Shown: positions 6,824-7,752 of the stretch, piece by piece
How positions within the stretch are numbered: position 1 is the first letter of the stretch
Layout: each line of letters opens with the position of its first letter
Assembly: GCA_009701945.1 (NCBI GenBank)
Contig: WLJF01000026.1
Span: forward strand, 1-7,752
Origin: Actinomycetota bacterium
GTDB taxonomy: Bacteria; Actinomycetota; Actinomycetes; Nanopelagicales; Nanopelagicaceae
Reading direction: 5' to 3'
Length of the DNA: 7,752 nucleotides
Notes under the pieces: model-generated
Seen by the model: only the letters and a program-made list of their open reading frames with translations
The model's database searches: none
What the model was told of the DNA's origin: nothing
Program-made: the position numbers and the translations under genes

Positions 6824-7752
6824 TTAGTGCGTGGTCTCACCAGCACGGCGACGGCGAACGTTATCTCCATAGACTGCAAGGAGAATAACTGCGCCAACAA
6901 CTACGTACTGCCATTCCTGTTGAAGCTCGAGAATACGAAGTCCGTTAATCAGAACCGACATGATGAGGGCGCCGATGATGGTTCCAGAGATTGTTCCCTT
7001 GCCACCGAGAAGTGAAGTTCCACCGATGATGACCGCTGCGATTGCTTCAAGCTCATAACCAAGACCAAGGTCAGGCTGAGCAGAACCAAGACGTGAAGTC
7101 ATGACAACTGCTGCAAGACCTACGAAGAATCCGCAAAGTGCATAGACGGCGATCAACCAACGGTTGACCTTAACGCCAGAGAGCTTTGTTGCTTCTGTAT
7201 TTGAACCGATTGCAAATGTGTAGCGACCGAGGACTGTCTTATTGAGGATGATTGAAGCAATCACAGCTGCGACGAGAAGAATGAGCACAGCATTAGGAAG
7301 ATTCGGGATGATATTTCCTTGTGCGATGGAATCCCAACCCTTTACATCTGTTGTGAAGAGAATTGGCTTCAAATCTGAAGTAATGAGCGCTAATCCTTGA
7401 GCACCCTTCATTGTTGCAAGAGTTGCAATAAATGGAGGCAACTTAAGAACAGTGATGAGAATTCCGTTGATCGCACCAAGGAGAGTTCCCACGATTAGTC
7501 CAAGGAGGATTCCGCTCCAGACGTTGAGGTTCATCGCCATAACAGTCTTACCGGTGATTACACCAACGAGAGCCATTGAAGTTCCAACAGAGAGATCGAT
7601 ACCACCTGTGATGATGACAAAGGTGACACCGATTGCCATCAGACCAATCACCGTTGTGGACATCAAAATTCCGCCAGAGACATTTGCCCATGAGGCAAAG
7701 ACAGGGCGCATAATGGTGAAGAAGGTAAAGATTACGACGAGGCTCGCAAGCG
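6824..7752 (-). CDS. RbsC-type sugar ABC transporter permease (5' end outside window)
   Basis: This is a membrane permease of the ribose/xylose/galactoside ABC uptake family, working with a periplasmic-type binding protein and an RbsA-like ATPase that are not in this window. About 308 residues are visible. The ATG at 7709-7711 is internal: the frame stays open to the window edge, and the reading before it (LASLVVIFTFFTI) is a hydrophobic first helix. Family motifs are clear: VTFVIITGGIDLSVG (about 7625-7583), LPPFIATLATM (about 7442-7409), the cytoplasmic coupling loop GSNTEATKLSGV (about 7205-7172) and IIGGTSLLGGKGTI near the C-terminus. The end is a basic RRRR tail. With E. coli RbsC at 321 residues, probably only 10-30 residues are missing. 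The sugar cannot be named from the permease alone. The gene precedes the psiE-like gene on the same strand. Confidence 0.93.
   Translation of the reverse strand, partial: LASLVVIFTFFTIMRPVFASWANVSGGILMSTTVIGLMAIGVTFVIITGGIDLSVGTSMALVGVITGKTVMAMNLNVWSGILLGLIVGTLLGAINGILITVLKLPPFIATLATMKGAQGLALITSDLKPILFTTDVKGWDSIAQGNIIPNLPNAVLILLVAAVIASIILNKTVLGRYTFAIGSNTEATKLSGVKVNRWLIAVYALCGFFVGLAAVVMTSRLGSAQPDLGLGYELEAIAAVIIGGTSLLGGKGTISGTIIGALIMSVLINGLRILELQQEWQYVVVGAVILLAVYGDNVRRRRAGETTH

Overview
The window reads as a compact chromosomal segment from an actinobacterium with moderate GC (mid-40s percent by eye). The lineage signs are in the proteins. NuoM has the GVLDKVGTFG form of the helix-8 lysine motif. 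NuoN has a long loop ending in TEVYPL. The prenyl synthase has the PGTDLREG form of its C-terminal motif. I recognise all three from memory as typical of Actinomycetota. Moderate GC, abutting or overlapping genes and almost no intergenic DNA suggest a streamlined freshwater lineage such as Nanopelagicales (acI), but that is inference and was not tested by any search.

Left part, plus strand (1-4686): the 3' end of the respiratory complex I operon. A truncated nuoL is followed by complete nuoM and nuoN and then a long-chain polyprenyl diphosphate synthase. The junctions are ATGA, TAA|ATG and TAATG, so the four genes are probably one translationally coupled unit. NuoL, NuoM and NuoN are the three antiporter-like proton-pumping subunits. 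The prenyl synthase probably makes the side chain of menaquinone, which complex I reduces.

Middle part, minus strand (4645-6045): yajQ followed directly by a rarD-type EamA transporter. The 3' end of rarD overlaps the 3' end of the prenyl synthase gene by 42 bases, tail to tail.

A tRNA-Tyr (GTA) with encoded CCA lies on the plus strand at 6154-6238. It diverges from yajQ across about 108 bases that must hold both promoters. A small hairpin follows it.

Right part, minus strand (6271-7752): a PsiE-family four-helix membrane protein lies downstream of an RbsC-type sugar ABC transporter permease, whose 5' end is cut by the window edge.

No mobile element, CRISPR array, toxin-antitoxin pair or defence system is visible. 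There is no non-coding stretch of 300 bases or more. Everything here is conserved core or transport metabolism, and I found no convincing new system. The findings are small-scale points about gene arrangement.
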